Shown: piece by piece, positions 34,933 through 42,685 of the stretch
Numbering within the stretch: position 1 is the first letter of the stretch
Layout: each line of letters starts with the position of its first letter
NCBI RefSeq assembly: GCF_014237835.1
Contig: NZ_JACJVI010000009.1
Span: 124,001-188,000, forward strand
Reading direction: 5' to 3'
From: Rhizobium sp. AQ_MP
Lineage (GTDB): Bacteria > Pseudomonadota > Alphaproteobacteria > Rhizobiales > Rhizobiaceae
Length of the DNA: 64,000 nt
Position numbers and translations under genes: made by a program
The notes under the pieces: model-generated
Databases searched by the model: none
What the model was told of the DNA's origin: nothing
What the model saw: the letters and a program-made list of their open reading frames with translations, nothing else

Positions 34933-35241
34933 TCAATCGGGCCATGTCCCGGCTTGCCAGTCGCGCGCCGTGTGAATGACGCGCAGGACCACGAGGGTTT
35001 CAGCGTCCTTCTGCATCCTGATCGTTTATGCCATGACATAGGGAAGCCCAGTGACTGATTTCTCCCATGTGTCCAATACCCGACGCGGTCGACCGGATGG
35101 AGTTTGAGCCAGTCGCTCCGCACAGAGACGGAGCTTCTTTGCAATTTGCCGGGCGGCTTTCGGATTGTCTTTCGAGATAAAGGCAATTTGGGATTTCAAG
35201 TCATCCAGGGCTTGCCGCGACCACTGGATGCGAAGGCTCAC
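34933..35241 (-). pseudogene. RelE/ParE-type toxin interrupted by an in-frame TAA
   Basis: A RelE/ParE toxin reading frame would span 102 residues: it starts MSLRIQWSRQALDDLKSQ, continues through GRPRRVLDTWEKSVTGLPYVMA and, after a stop, resumes in the same frame with TIRMQKDAETLVVLRVIHTARDWQAG. The stop TAA at 35026-35028 lies where family members carry a tyrosine (LPYVMA-Y-TIR), so one base change from TAT or TAC suffices. The toxin should lack its C-terminal strand and likely be inactive. The antitoxin gene overlaps it by four bases. A sequencing error remains possible. Confidence 0.8.
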
Positions 35242-35498
35242 AGGCGGGCTGCCTCTGCAGACTCGATCACGGCGTCGAGTTCGGACATGGCGTCCTCATG
35301 ATCGACGAGATCACCCTTTTCGAGATCGACCAGTCCCTGCCGTATTGCTTCAATTGTCCTGAATTCGCGTTCCACATAGAGGGTGAGCGCCGCGTTGGCG
35401 ACTTCGCCACGACTGCGTTGCGTCGCTTGGGCAATCTTCGAAAGCTTGGCTTCGACGTCCTGGTTCAGTTCGATCGTCAGACTGGATCGTGCGGCCAT
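35238..35498 (-). CDS. ribbon-helix-helix antitoxin (ParD/CopG-like)
   Basis: The 86-residue protein has the ribbon-helix-helix pattern: a short beta strand (SSLTIELNQDVEAKLSKIAQ) then two helices, with an acidic C-terminal tail that would bind the toxin. It represses its own promoter and neutralises the RelE/ParE partner. It overlaps the broken toxin by four bases. With the toxin truncated, this antitoxin may be a leftover or still act as a regulator. Confidence 0.8.
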   Translation of the reverse strand: MAARSSLTIELNQDVEAKLSKIAQATQRSRGEVANAALTLYVEREFRTIEAIRQGLVDLEKGDLVDHEDAMSELDAVIESAEAARL

Positions 35499-35551
35499 GA
35501 TGTCCCCATCCGTGTGGTCAGAGCATAGCCGTTTTTCTCTTCGGTGGCCAC

Positions 35552-36349
35552 TCAGTTTGCTTTGAGCAGTACCCCCAGCAACTCGGCCACTACCATGGCG
35601 GCAATCACCGCCGGGCGCTTGTCCTTCACTGCTCCGCCGCCGATCGGCAGTGTCAGCCGCTCCATGGAGGCGCGGCCCAGGCCTTCGCGGTCGAGGAAGG
35701 AGGCGAAGGTGGCGCGCTTGGTCTTCGAGCCGATCATGCCGACATAGGCGAGGTCGTTGCGGGAGAGCGCTTGCCTGCCGATCAGGAAATCCAATGCATG
35801 GTCATGGGTCAGGATGACGACGGCGGCGCCGGATTTGAGCTTTTCCACCTCCGCCTCGGGCATGGCGACCCGGCGGAAGGTGATGCCTTGGGGCAACTCG
35901 CCGTCGATTGCGGGACGCGAGTCGATCAGCGTAACATTCAGCGGCAGAGGGCTTAGGGCCTGGGCGAGCGCCAGCCCGACATGGCCGGCGCCGAAGACCA
36001 TGACTTCGGGGAAATGTGCCCGCTCCTGGGCGAGGCGTCGCAACAGGTTCTGGCTGCCGTCCTTATCGAGGCGAGTGAATGAGAGACGCGTCCGCCCGCC
36101 GCAGCACTGGCCGATTTCAGGCCCGAGCGGCACGTCGAGCACCGGCTCCACGGTCTCTCTCGTTAGCAGCCGACGCGCATGGCCGATTGCCAGGAATTCC
36201 AGATGCCCGCCGCCGATCGTGCCCCAGAGGCCGGTTTCCGTGACCAGCATGATCGTGCCGGTATCGCGCGGGGTCGAGCCCCGGGTCTCTGCGACTTCCA
36301 CAAGGACGGCATTCGGGTGGGCGGCGAGGAAGGCGGGTAGGGTGGTCAT
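35552..36349 (-). CDS. xdhC: xanthine dehydrogenase accessory protein XdhC
   Basis: The 265-residue protein is XdhC, which binds molybdenum cofactor, helps add the sulfido ligand and inserts it into xanthine dehydrogenase. Marks include VEVAETRGSTPRDTGTIMLV near the N terminus, the CCGGRTRLSF region with cysteines, and the Rossmann segment MVFGAGHVGLALAQALSP followed by DSRP and GMIGSKTKRA. It is the last of the minus-strand xdh genes, separated from DUF559 and xdhB by a block of repeats. Confidence 0.94.
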   Translation of the reverse strand: MTTLPAFLAAHPNAVLVEVAETRGSTPRDTGTIMLVTETGLWGTIGGGHLEFLAIGHARRLLTRETVEPVLDVPLGPEIGQCCGGRTRLSFTRLDKDGSQNLLRRLAQERAHFPEVMVFGAGHVGLALAQALSPLPLNVTLIDSRPAIDGELPQGITFRRVAMPEAEVEKLKSGAAVVILTHDHALDFLIGRQALSRNDLAYVGMIGSKTKRATFASFLDREGLGRASMERLTLPIGGGAVKDKRPAVIAAMVVAELLGVLLKAN

Positions 36350-36380
36350 ATTTGAGCCTGCTCCGCCTTTAGGTTCGGGG

Positions 36381-36580
36381 TACCCCCCTCTGCCCTGCCG
36401 GGCATCTCCCCCTCAAGGGGGGAGATCGGATGCGGCAGACGTCTCTGTCTCCTCTGCCTTCCCCGTGAGGAAACACTGCAAATTTGGGCGGGACGTAAAT
36501 GCATGCGTTGAGAGGGCATGGCGCTTGCTGGCAATCTCCCCCCTTGAGGGGGAGATGTCACGGAGTGACAGAGGGGGGTA
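36381..36580. repeat. MITE-like element, copy 1 (about 200 bp, TA ends)
   Basis: The element starts TACCCCCCTCTG and ends with the inverse CAGAGGGGGGTA, with about 47-bp imperfect terminal inverted repeats, each containing an inner palindrome near CTCAAGGGG. It is repeated in tandem at 36627. It lies between xdhC and the DUF559 gene. Confidence 0.8.
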
Positions 36581-36626
36581 GTTCCGGGTGAGGTGGCTGG
36601 CCAATGTCTGAGGTCGGCACTTTGGG

Positions 36627-36826
36627 TACCCCCCTCTGCCCTGCCGGGCATCTCCCCCTCAAGGGGGGAGATCGGATTCGGCAGACGTCTCGGCCTCCTC
36701 CGGTTCCCCCACGAGAAAGGATCGCAAAGTCGGGCAGGACGCATATGCATGCGTTCGGAGGGCAGGGCGCTAGCCGGCAATCTCCCCCCTTGAGGGGGAG
36801 ATGTCACGGAGTGACAGAGGGGGGTA
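36627..36826. repeat. MITE-like element, copy 2 (tandem duplicate)
   Basis: Same length and ends as the copy at 36381, starting exactly 246 bases later, with point differences in the middle. Together they fill the gap between xdhC and DUF559; reading frames here are products of the repeat, not genes. Confidence 0.8.
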
Positions 36827-36838
36827 AATGCGAATGCA

Positions 36839-37222
36839 TTACTCAAACCGTCGCACTCCGATCACCCGCAGGATGTGAATGCAAAGATCATCCAGTTTGT
36901 TCAGCACATCCTCGTTGGTAAAACGCAGGACGGTCCATCCCAGATTGGCGAGCGTCAGATCCCGGACTTTATCGCGCTCGATCTTTTGATCGAATGTGTG
37001 GCTCGGGCCATCGATTTCGACCACCAGTTTGTGCTCGGGGCAGGCGAAGTCGACGATGTATCCCGCGATTGGAACTTGCCGTCGAAAGCCCAATCCCATC
37101 AAGCGATGGGCTCTCACCGTATTCCAGAACCGCAGTTCAGCCGCAGTCAGCGCTTTACGCATCCGCCGCGCGCTTCTCCGATGACCTTCCGGGACGGCGT
37201 GGTGCGTCATGGCTCCATCCAT
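36839..37222 (-). CDS. DUF559 domain-containing protein (Vsr-like nuclease fold)
   Basis: The 127-residue protein matches DUF559, a family with the very-short-patch-repair endonuclease fold: RKALTAAELRFWNTVRAHRL, then FRRQVPIAGYIVDFACPEHKLVVEIDG (catalytic-type Asp and Glu) and RDLTLANLGWTVLRF. A nuclease role is predicted but not shown. Its ATG shares one base with the stop of xdhB (TGATG); ATG at 37210 is an alternative. It sits downstream of a molybdoenzyme gene with no visible link to repair. Confidence 0.8.
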   Translation of the reverse strand: MDGAMTHHAVPEGHRRSARRMRKALTAAELRFWNTVRAHRLMGLGFRRQVPIAGYIVDFACPEHKLVVEIDGPSHTFDQKIERDKVRDLTLANLGWTVLRFTNEDVLNKLDDLCIHILRVIGVRRFE

Positions 37223-39558
37223 CACGCCCGCTTCAACCTCTCCACCGCCATCAACACCCGTTCCGGCGTGGCCGGCGCATCAAGCCTCGGGCAGACCCGA
37301 TAATCCGCAACCGAGGCCACCGCCATCGACAGCGCCTCCAGCACGGAAATCGCCAGCATGAAGGGCGGCTCGCCGACGGCCTTGGAGCGGCCGATGGTGG
37401 GTTCGGCGTTTTCCGACCAGGGGACAAGCCGCGTGTTGAAGATCTTCGGTCGATCGGAGGCGAGGGGAATCTTGTAGGTGGAGGGCGCGTGGGTGCGCAG
37501 TCGCCCCTTGCCGTCCCACCAGAGTTCCTCCGTCGTCAGCCAGCCCATGCCCTGAACGAAGCCGCCTTCGATCTGGCCGATATCGATGGCTGGGTTCAGC
37601 GATTTGCCGACATCGTGCAGAATGTCGGTGCGGTCCATCAGATATTCGCCCGTCAGCGCGTCGATCGAGACTTCCGAGCAGGCGGCGCCATAGGCGTAGT
37701 AGTAGAAGGGCGTGCCGCGACCGGCGGCGCGGTCCCAGTGGATTTTTGGCGTCTTGTAGAAGCCGGCGGCAGACAGCTGCACGCGGCCGAAATAGGCCTG
37801 TTTGACGAAGTCGCCGAAGGAGAAGATCTTGTCCCCGACGCGCACCCGGTTGGGCAGGAATTCGACCTCCAAGACCGGGACGGAATACTTCTCGGCGGCA
37901 AAGGCGATCAGCCGTTCCTTGATCTGGCGGGCGGCATCGTAAGCCGCCATGCCGTTCAGGTCGGAGCCGGACGAGGCGGCGGTGGCCGAGGTGTTCGGGA
38001 CCTTGGCGGTCGTCGTCGCCGTAATCTTCACCGTGTCGACATCGACCTGGAAACACTCGGCAACGACCTGGGCGACCTTGGTGTAGAGGCCCTGGCCCAT
38101 CTCTGTGCCACCATGGTTCAGATGGATCGAGCCGTCCTGATAGATATGGACGAGCGCGCCCGCCTGGTTGAAGGCCGTCATGGTGAAGGAGATGCCGAAT
38201 TTCACCGGGGTGAGGGCGATGCCCTTCTTGATGACGGGGCTCGATTTGTTGAAGTCGATGATCGCCTGGCGGCGCGCCTGATAATCGACCGAGCTTTCCA
38301 GCTCCTCGACAACCTTCAGGATGATGTTGTCTTCCACCTGCTGGTGGTAGGGCGTCACATCGCGCCCAGAGCCTTTCTCGCCGTAGAAATTTGCCTTGCG
38401 GACCTCGAGCGGGTCCTTGCCCAACGCATAAGCGATTTCCTCGATCACCCGTTCGCCACCCAACATACCCTGAGGGCCGCCGAATCCGCGATAGGCGGTG
38501 TTGGAGACGGTGTGGGTCTTCAAGGGCTGCGAGGTCAGCTTCACATGCGGGTAGAAATAGCTCGAGTCCGCATGGAAGAGAGCGCGGTCGGTGACCGGGC
38601 CTGACAGGTCCGAGGAATAACCGCAGCGGGCGGCGAAGTTGGCCTCGATGGCGTGGATCTTGCCGTCATCATCGAAGGCTACGTCGAAATCCATCTTGAA
38701 GTCGTGGCGCTTGCCGGTGACGCCCATGTCCTCGTCGCGGTCGGGGCGGAATTTCACGGCGCGCTTCAGCTTCTTGGCGGCGAGCGCCGCAAGGGCTGCA
38801 AATTGGTTGCCCTGGGTTTCCTTGCCGCCGAAACCGCCGCCCATGCGCCGCGTGTTGACGGTCACGGCGTTGGAGGGAATGTCGAGCACATGGCCGACGA
38901 TATGCTGGATTTCCGAGGGGTGCTGGGTGGAGGACCAGACGGTCACATCATCATCCTCGCCGGGAATGGCGAGCGCGATATGGCTTTCGAGGTAAAAATG
39001 CTCCTGGCCGCCGATGCGCATCGAGCTTTTGATGCGGTGGGCCGCCTTGTCGAGTTCGGTCTCCGGCGTGCCGCGCTTCAGCGTCATTCCGGGGGTGACG
39101 AGTGGTGCACCATTCTCCAGCGCGCCGTCGATATCGGTCCAGAAGGGCAGGTCGCGATACTCGACCTTGGCGAGCCGCGCCGCCTTGCGGGCCGCATCGC
39201 GGGTTTCGGCGATGACGGCGAAGATGGTCTGGCCGTGGAATTCGACCCTGTCGGTGGCAATCAGCGGCTCGTCGTGGCGGCCGCCGGATGAGACGTCGTT
39301 GACGCCGGTGATGTCGGCGGCGGTCAGGACATCGACCACGCCGGGATAGGCCTTCACCGCGGAAAGGTCGATCGACAGGATCTCGGCATGGGCGCGATCC
39401 GCCATGCCGAGCGCGCCATGCAAGAGGCCTGCAGGTTCGGGAATATCGTCGATATATTCGGCACTTCCGGCGACATGCTTGTGCGCTGAATCATGCCGGA
39501 GCGACTGGTGCATCGGCCCCTTGATATATTTCGCCGTCTCGTAGGTCGCCTTATCCAT
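37222..39558 (-). CDS. xdhB: xanthine dehydrogenase molybdopterin-binding subunit
   Basis: The 778-residue protein is the large molybdenum subunit of xanthine dehydrogenase, which with XdhA oxidises hypoxanthine and xanthine to urate. Typical regions are AEYIDDIPEPAGLLHGALG, the ESHIALAIPGEDDDVTVW, the cofactor-binding NTRRMGGGFGGKETQGN, AYRGFGGPQGM and HLNHGGTEMGQGLYTKVAQV. The late GEPPFMLAISVLEAL holds the active-site glutamate region. The start at 39558 follows GGAGG by five bases. A block of repeats of about 600 bases separates it from xdhA. Confidence 0.96.
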   Translation of the reverse strand: MDKATYETAKYIKGPMHQSLRHDSAHKHVAGSAEYIDDIPEPAGLLHGALGMADRAHAEILSIDLSAVKAYPGVVDVLTAADITGVNDVSSGGRHDEPLIATDRVEFHGQTIFAVIAETRDAARKAARLAKVEYRDLPFWTDIDGALENGAPLVTPGMTLKRGTPETELDKAAHRIKSSMRIGGQEHFYLESHIALAIPGEDDDVTVWSSTQHPSEIQHIVGHVLDIPSNAVTVNTRRMGGGFGGKETQGNQFAALAALAAKKLKRAVKFRPDRDEDMGVTGKRHDFKMDFDVAFDDDGKIHAIEANFAARCGYSSDLSGPVTDRALFHADSSYFYPHVKLTSQPLKTHTVSNTAYRGFGGPQGMLGGERVIEEIAYALGKDPLEVRKANFYGEKGSGRDVTPYHQQVEDNIILKVVEELESSVDYQARRQAIIDFNKSSPVIKKGIALTPVKFGISFTMTAFNQAGALVHIYQDGSIHLNHGGTEMGQGLYTKVAQVVAECFQVDVDTVKITATTTAKVPNTSATAASSGSDLNGMAAYDAARQIKERLIAFAAEKYSVPVLEVEFLPNRVRVGDKIFSFGDFVKQAYFGRVQLSAAGFYKTPKIHWDRAAGRGTPFYYYAYGAACSEVSIDALTGEYLMDRTDILHDVGKSLNPAIDIGQIEGGFVQGMGWLTTEELWWDGKGRLRTHAPSTYKIPLASDRPKIFNTRLVPWSENAEPTIGRSKAVGEPPFMLAISVLEALSMAVASVADYRVCPRLDAPATPERVLMAVERLKRA

Positions 39559-39583
39559 GAAGGCCTCCATGTGTTTCGTGCTG

Positions 39584-39700
39584 CCCCTCATCCGGCCTGC
39601 CGGCCACCTTCTCCCCGCAGGCGGGGAGAAGGAGAGACGCGGATACCGTCGGGTGGCTTTTCCCTCTCCCCGCTTGCGGGGAGAGGGTCAGGGTGAGGGG
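39584..39700. repeat. dispersed palindromic element, type B
   Basis: This 117-base unit begins CCCCTCATCCGGCCTGCCGG and ends GGTCAGGGTGAGGGG, and contains two hairpins built on CTCCCCGC/GCGGGGAG. It is of the rhizobial intergenic mosaic style and lies between xdhB and xdhA. Confidence 0.65.
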
Positions 39701-39718
39701 CCTTGAGACCGCAAAATC

Positions 39719-39838
39719 ACCCCCCTCTGTCCTGCCGGACATCTCCCCCACAAGGGGGGAGAGTGGCGCGGGGATGCGGCGCGGCCTCGCCCTCCCCTTG
39801 AGGGGGAGGGTCGGAGCGAAGCTCCGGGGTGGGGTGAT
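39719..39838. repeat. chimeric palindromic element
   Basis: The left end matches the MITE-like family (CCCCCCTCTGTCCTGCCGG-type) but the right end carries a different sequence ending GGGGTGGGGTGA. It looks like a mosaic of two elements. Confidence 0.5.
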
Positions 39839-39885
39839 GTGCCCTACATTTCCATCAATCGGCGCGGCAGAACTCGCGGCCCTGT

Positions 39886-39945
39886 TCACCCCCACCCGCC
39901 GCTTCGCGGCGACCTCCCCCCTCAAGGGAGAGGTGGGGAGGGAGG
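39886..39945. repeat. partial palindromic element
   Basis: A short unit with TTCACCCCCACCC and a hairpin around CTCCCCCCTCAAGGGAGAG, resembling the right half of the element at 39719 in inverse orientation. Probably a fragment. Confidence 0.45.
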
Positions 39946-39966
39946 CGTCAGGGCGTGCCGAGCGGA

Positions 39967-40147
39967 TACCCCCCTCTGTCCTGCCGGACATCTCCCCCTC
40001 AAGGGGGGAGATCGACGCGCGGCAGCCGTTCTGCCCTTCCATCAAGCTGTTGGCTGCGGCAAGTGCGACCCTTGATCTGGGCGAGCGTAATCGTCTTGCT
40101 GATCTCCCCCCTTGAGGGGGAGATGTCCGGCAGGACAGAGGGGGGTA
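39967..40147. repeat. MITE-like element, copy 3, with perfect 47-bp terminal inverted repeats
   Basis: The 181-bp element has identical inverted ends at 39967-40013 and 40101-40147, beginning and ending TA. It lies between xdhB and xdhA, so it would be transcribed in a read-through xdh message as a very stable structure. Confidence 0.85.
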
Positions 40148-40179
40148 AAACACGGCATGACCTTTAAACATGCTCCCCA

Positions 40180-41649
40180 TCACGCCTCCTCCACCGCAAA
40201 GCGCTGCAGTTCCTGCGGGGTGCCGGACACTTCCAGGAAGAACCGTGTCAGCAGGTTTTTCGCGGTCAGCTGGCGATATTCCGCCGTGGCGCGCCAGTCG
40301 GTGAGCGGCTTGTAGTCGAGGTCGAAGGCGTCGCGGGCGGCATTCACCGTGCCTTGCGCAAAGGGCTTGCCGTAAAGCGCTGCCTCGACGGCGCGGGCGC
40401 GTTTCGGGGTGGCCGCCATGCCGCCGAAGGCGATGCGGATATGGGTGACGATACCGGCCGCATCGGTTTCGAGGTGGAAGGCGCCGCAGAGCGCCGAGAT
40501 ATCCTCGTCGCGGCGCTTGGAGATCTTGTAGACGGCCACATGGCTTGCCGCCTTCGGGCGGGGCACGAACAGGCTTTCGACGAATTCGCCTGGCTGCCGG
40601 TCCTGCTTGCCGTAGTCGATGAAGAAATCCTCGAGCGGCATGGTGCGGGTGCCGGAGGCGGAGCGCAGGGTCACGGTGGCGGACAATGCGATCAGCGCCG
40701 GCGGGCTGTCGCCGATCGGCGAGCCATTGGCGACATTGCCGCCGATCGTGCCCATATTGCGCACCTGCTGGCCGCCGATGCGCTCAATCAGGCGACCGAA
40801 GGCGGGGATTTCGCGGCGGAGCGCTTCGAATGCATTGGTGTAGCTGACACCGGCGCCGAGCGTGATGCCGTCAGGCGTCACGGTAATCTTCTGCAGGTCT
40901 TCCAGGTGGTTGATGAAGACGACGGGGTCGAGCACGCGCATCTGTTTGGTGACCCAGAGGCCGACATCGGTCGCACCGGCAACAACGGTTGCCTTGGGAT
41001 GGGCGGCCAAGGTTTCGGCCAGACCCTCGATGCTGCCGGGGACGACGAGCCTGCGGCCATCGGGGCCGGACAGCGTGATCGTCTCGCGGGTGGCAAGCTC
41101 TTCGAGGCGCGCGATGATGTTGGCGCGCTCGCGTTCCAGCGGGTCGAAAAGGGCCGACGGCCTGACATGGCCCACCTGTTCAGCGGCCTTGACGATCGGC
41201 TCGTAGCCCGTGCAACGACAGAGATTGCCCTGCAGCGCGCGTTCGATCTCGGCTCTATCAGGGTTCTCCGAGGTCAGCCAAAGCCCGTAGAGCGACATGA
41301 CGAAGCCCGGCGTGCAGAAGCCGCATTGCGAGCCGTGACAGTCGACCATGGCCTGCTGCACCGGATGCAGCGTGCCATCCTTCGCGGCCAGATGCTCGAC
41401 GGTCACCACATGGGTGGCGTTCAGCGAGCCGACGAAGCGGATGCAGGCATTGACCGTCTCATACTGCAGCCGACCGTCGACGAGCCGCCCGACCAGTACC
41501 GTGCAGGCACCGCAATCGCCTTCCGCGCAGCCTTCCTTGGAGCCCGTCAGCCGGCGCTTCAGGCGCAGGAAGTCGAGCAGCGTCTCGGTCGGATCGAGGC
41601 TGGAAAGGGCGACATCTTCGCCATTCAGGATGAAACGAATGCTGGTCAT
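40180..41649 (-). CDS. xdhA: xanthine dehydrogenase small subunit (2Fe-2S and FAD)
   Basis: The 489-residue protein has the two [2Fe-2S] cluster domains (Cys41, 46, 49 in CAEGDCGAC; Cys109 and 112 in CGFCTPGF; Cys144 and 146 in CRCTGYE) followed by an FAD domain (VVAGATDVGLWVTKQMR; GGNVANGSPIGDSPPAL). It passes electrons from the molybdenum centre of XdhB to NAD+. It is the first gene of the xdh set. The start at 41649 gives the standard N terminus. Confidence 0.96.
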   Translation of the reverse strand: MTSIRFILNGEDVALSSLDPTETLLDFLRLKRRLTGSKEGCAEGDCGACTVLVGRLVDGRLQYETVNACIRFVGSLNATHVVTVEHLAAKDGTLHPVQQAMVDCHGSQCGFCTPGFVMSLYGLWLTSENPDRAEIERALQGNLCRCTGYEPIVKAAEQVGHVRPSALFDPLERERANIIARLEELATRETITLSGPDGRRLVVPGSIEGLAETLAAHPKATVVAGATDVGLWVTKQMRVLDPVVFINHLEDLQKITVTPDGITLGAGVSYTNAFEALRREIPAFGRLIERIGGQQVRNMGTIGGNVANGSPIGDSPPALIALSATVTLRSASGTRTMPLEDFFIDYGKQDRQPGEFVESLFVPRPKAASHVAVYKISKRRDEDISALCGAFHLETDAAGIVTHIRIAFGGMAATPKRARAVEAALYGKPFAQGTVNAARDAFDLDYKPLTDWRATAEYRQLTAKNLLTRFFLEVSGTPQELQRFAVEEA

Positions 41650-41677
41650 GGACTGCCTTTTTTGTGCTGAACCCGCG

Positions 41678-42451
41678 TTACTGCGCGGTCCAGCCGCCAT
41701 CGATCGAAATGGAGGTGCCGGTGATCTGCCTGGCCGCGTCGCTGGCGAGGAAGATGGCTGTTGCCGCGACCTCGTCGATGGCGACGAATTCCTTCGTCGC
41801 CTGCAGGCGCAGCATCACGTCCGTCTTTACCTGTTCCTCGGAAATGCCACGGGCCTTGGCCGTGTCGGGGATCTGCTTTTCCACGAGCGGCGTCAGCACA
41901 TAGCCCGGGCAGATGGCATTGATGGTAATACCGAATTCCGCCAGCTCCAAGGCAACCGACTTGGTGAGCCCCATGATCCCGTGCTTGGCGGCGACATAGG
42001 CCGACTTGTAGGGCGAGGCCACCAGCGCATGGGCGGAGGCGACATTGATGATGCGGCCCTTTTTCTTTGCCTTCATGGCGGGAACAGCGGCGCGGATGGT
42101 GTGGAAGGAACTCGTCAGGTTGATCGCGATGATCTGGTCCCATTTGTCGATCGGGAAATCCTCGACCGGCGAGACATGCTGGATGCCGGCATTGTTGACC
42201 AGTACGTCGACGCCACCGAAGGTCTTTTCGGCGGTGGCGATCAGGTCGGCGATCTCCGCCGGTTTGGTCATGTCGGCGCCATGATAGATCGCCTTGCCGC
42301 CATGGGCTTCGAGCGCCTTGCGGTTCGCTTCGATCTCGTCTGCGGGGCCGAAGCCGTTGATGACGAGGTTTGCGCCTTCGGCGGCAAAGGCTTTCGCGAT
42401 GCCGAGCCCGATTCCGCTGGTCGAGCCGGTGACGACGACGGTTCTTGCCAT
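41678..42451 (-). CDS. bdhA: 3-hydroxybutyrate dehydrogenase
   Basis: The 257-residue protein is a short-chain dehydrogenase with GSTSGIGLGIAKAFAAEGA for NAD binding, NNAGIQHVSPVEDFP, and the catalytic SAHALVASPYKSAYVAAKHGIMG (Ser, Tyr, Lys). The sequence after the cofactor motif and the GYVLTPLVEKQIPD region fit D-beta-hydroxybutyrate dehydrogenase, which oxidises 3-hydroxybutyrate to acetoacetate in polyhydroxybutyrate turnover. It lies just upstream of xdhA by 28 bases in the same direction, perhaps co-transcribed. The start at 42451 follows a clear family N terminus. Confidence 0.9.
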   Translation of the reverse strand: MARTVVVTGSTSGIGLGIAKAFAAEGANLVINGFGPADEIEANRKALEAHGGKAIYHGADMTKPAEIADLIATAEKTFGGVDVLVNNAGIQHVSPVEDFPIDKWDQIIAINLTSSFHTIRAAVPAMKAKKKGRIINVASAHALVASPYKSAYVAAKHGIMGLTKSVALELAEFGITINAICPGYVLTPLVEKQIPDTAKARGISEEQVKTDVMLRLQATKEFVAIDEVAATAIFLASDAARQITGTSISIDGGWTAQ

Positions 42452-42685
42452 GCCATTCTCCCTTGGTTCATGCCTGCTGCGACGCAATACTCCCTGGGAG
42501 GTTATGCCCAAAGGCAGAGCACTGGCAATCGCGATTTTGGCGCAAGACTGCTTCGCCGAAACGCATGAATGGGCCTCTTTCCCGTTCTTCGTTCGCCAGT
42601 CCGAAACAGTCCGTCACCCCGGTCCCGTTTGCATGAGAAGAGGCGAACCTCTATCTCTGGCGCAACGATACAGCGAGAGAGACCC

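Noticed and set aside
36381..36826. CRISPR array
   Set aside because: Only two 200-bp units are present with inverted ends; there are no short direct repeats with unique spacers and no cas genes.
36346..36846. A 166-codon minus-strand open frame made almost wholly of repeats
   Set aside because: Its product reads as repeated PLCHSVTSPPQGGR/ISPLEGEMPGRAEGG units, the translation of the TA-ended elements; this is a typical artefact of rhizobial palindromic repeats.
39551..40183. A 210-codon frame spanning the xdhB-xdhA gap
   Set aside because: Same cause: the predicted peptide is translated repeat sequence, and the region is better explained by four adjacent elements.
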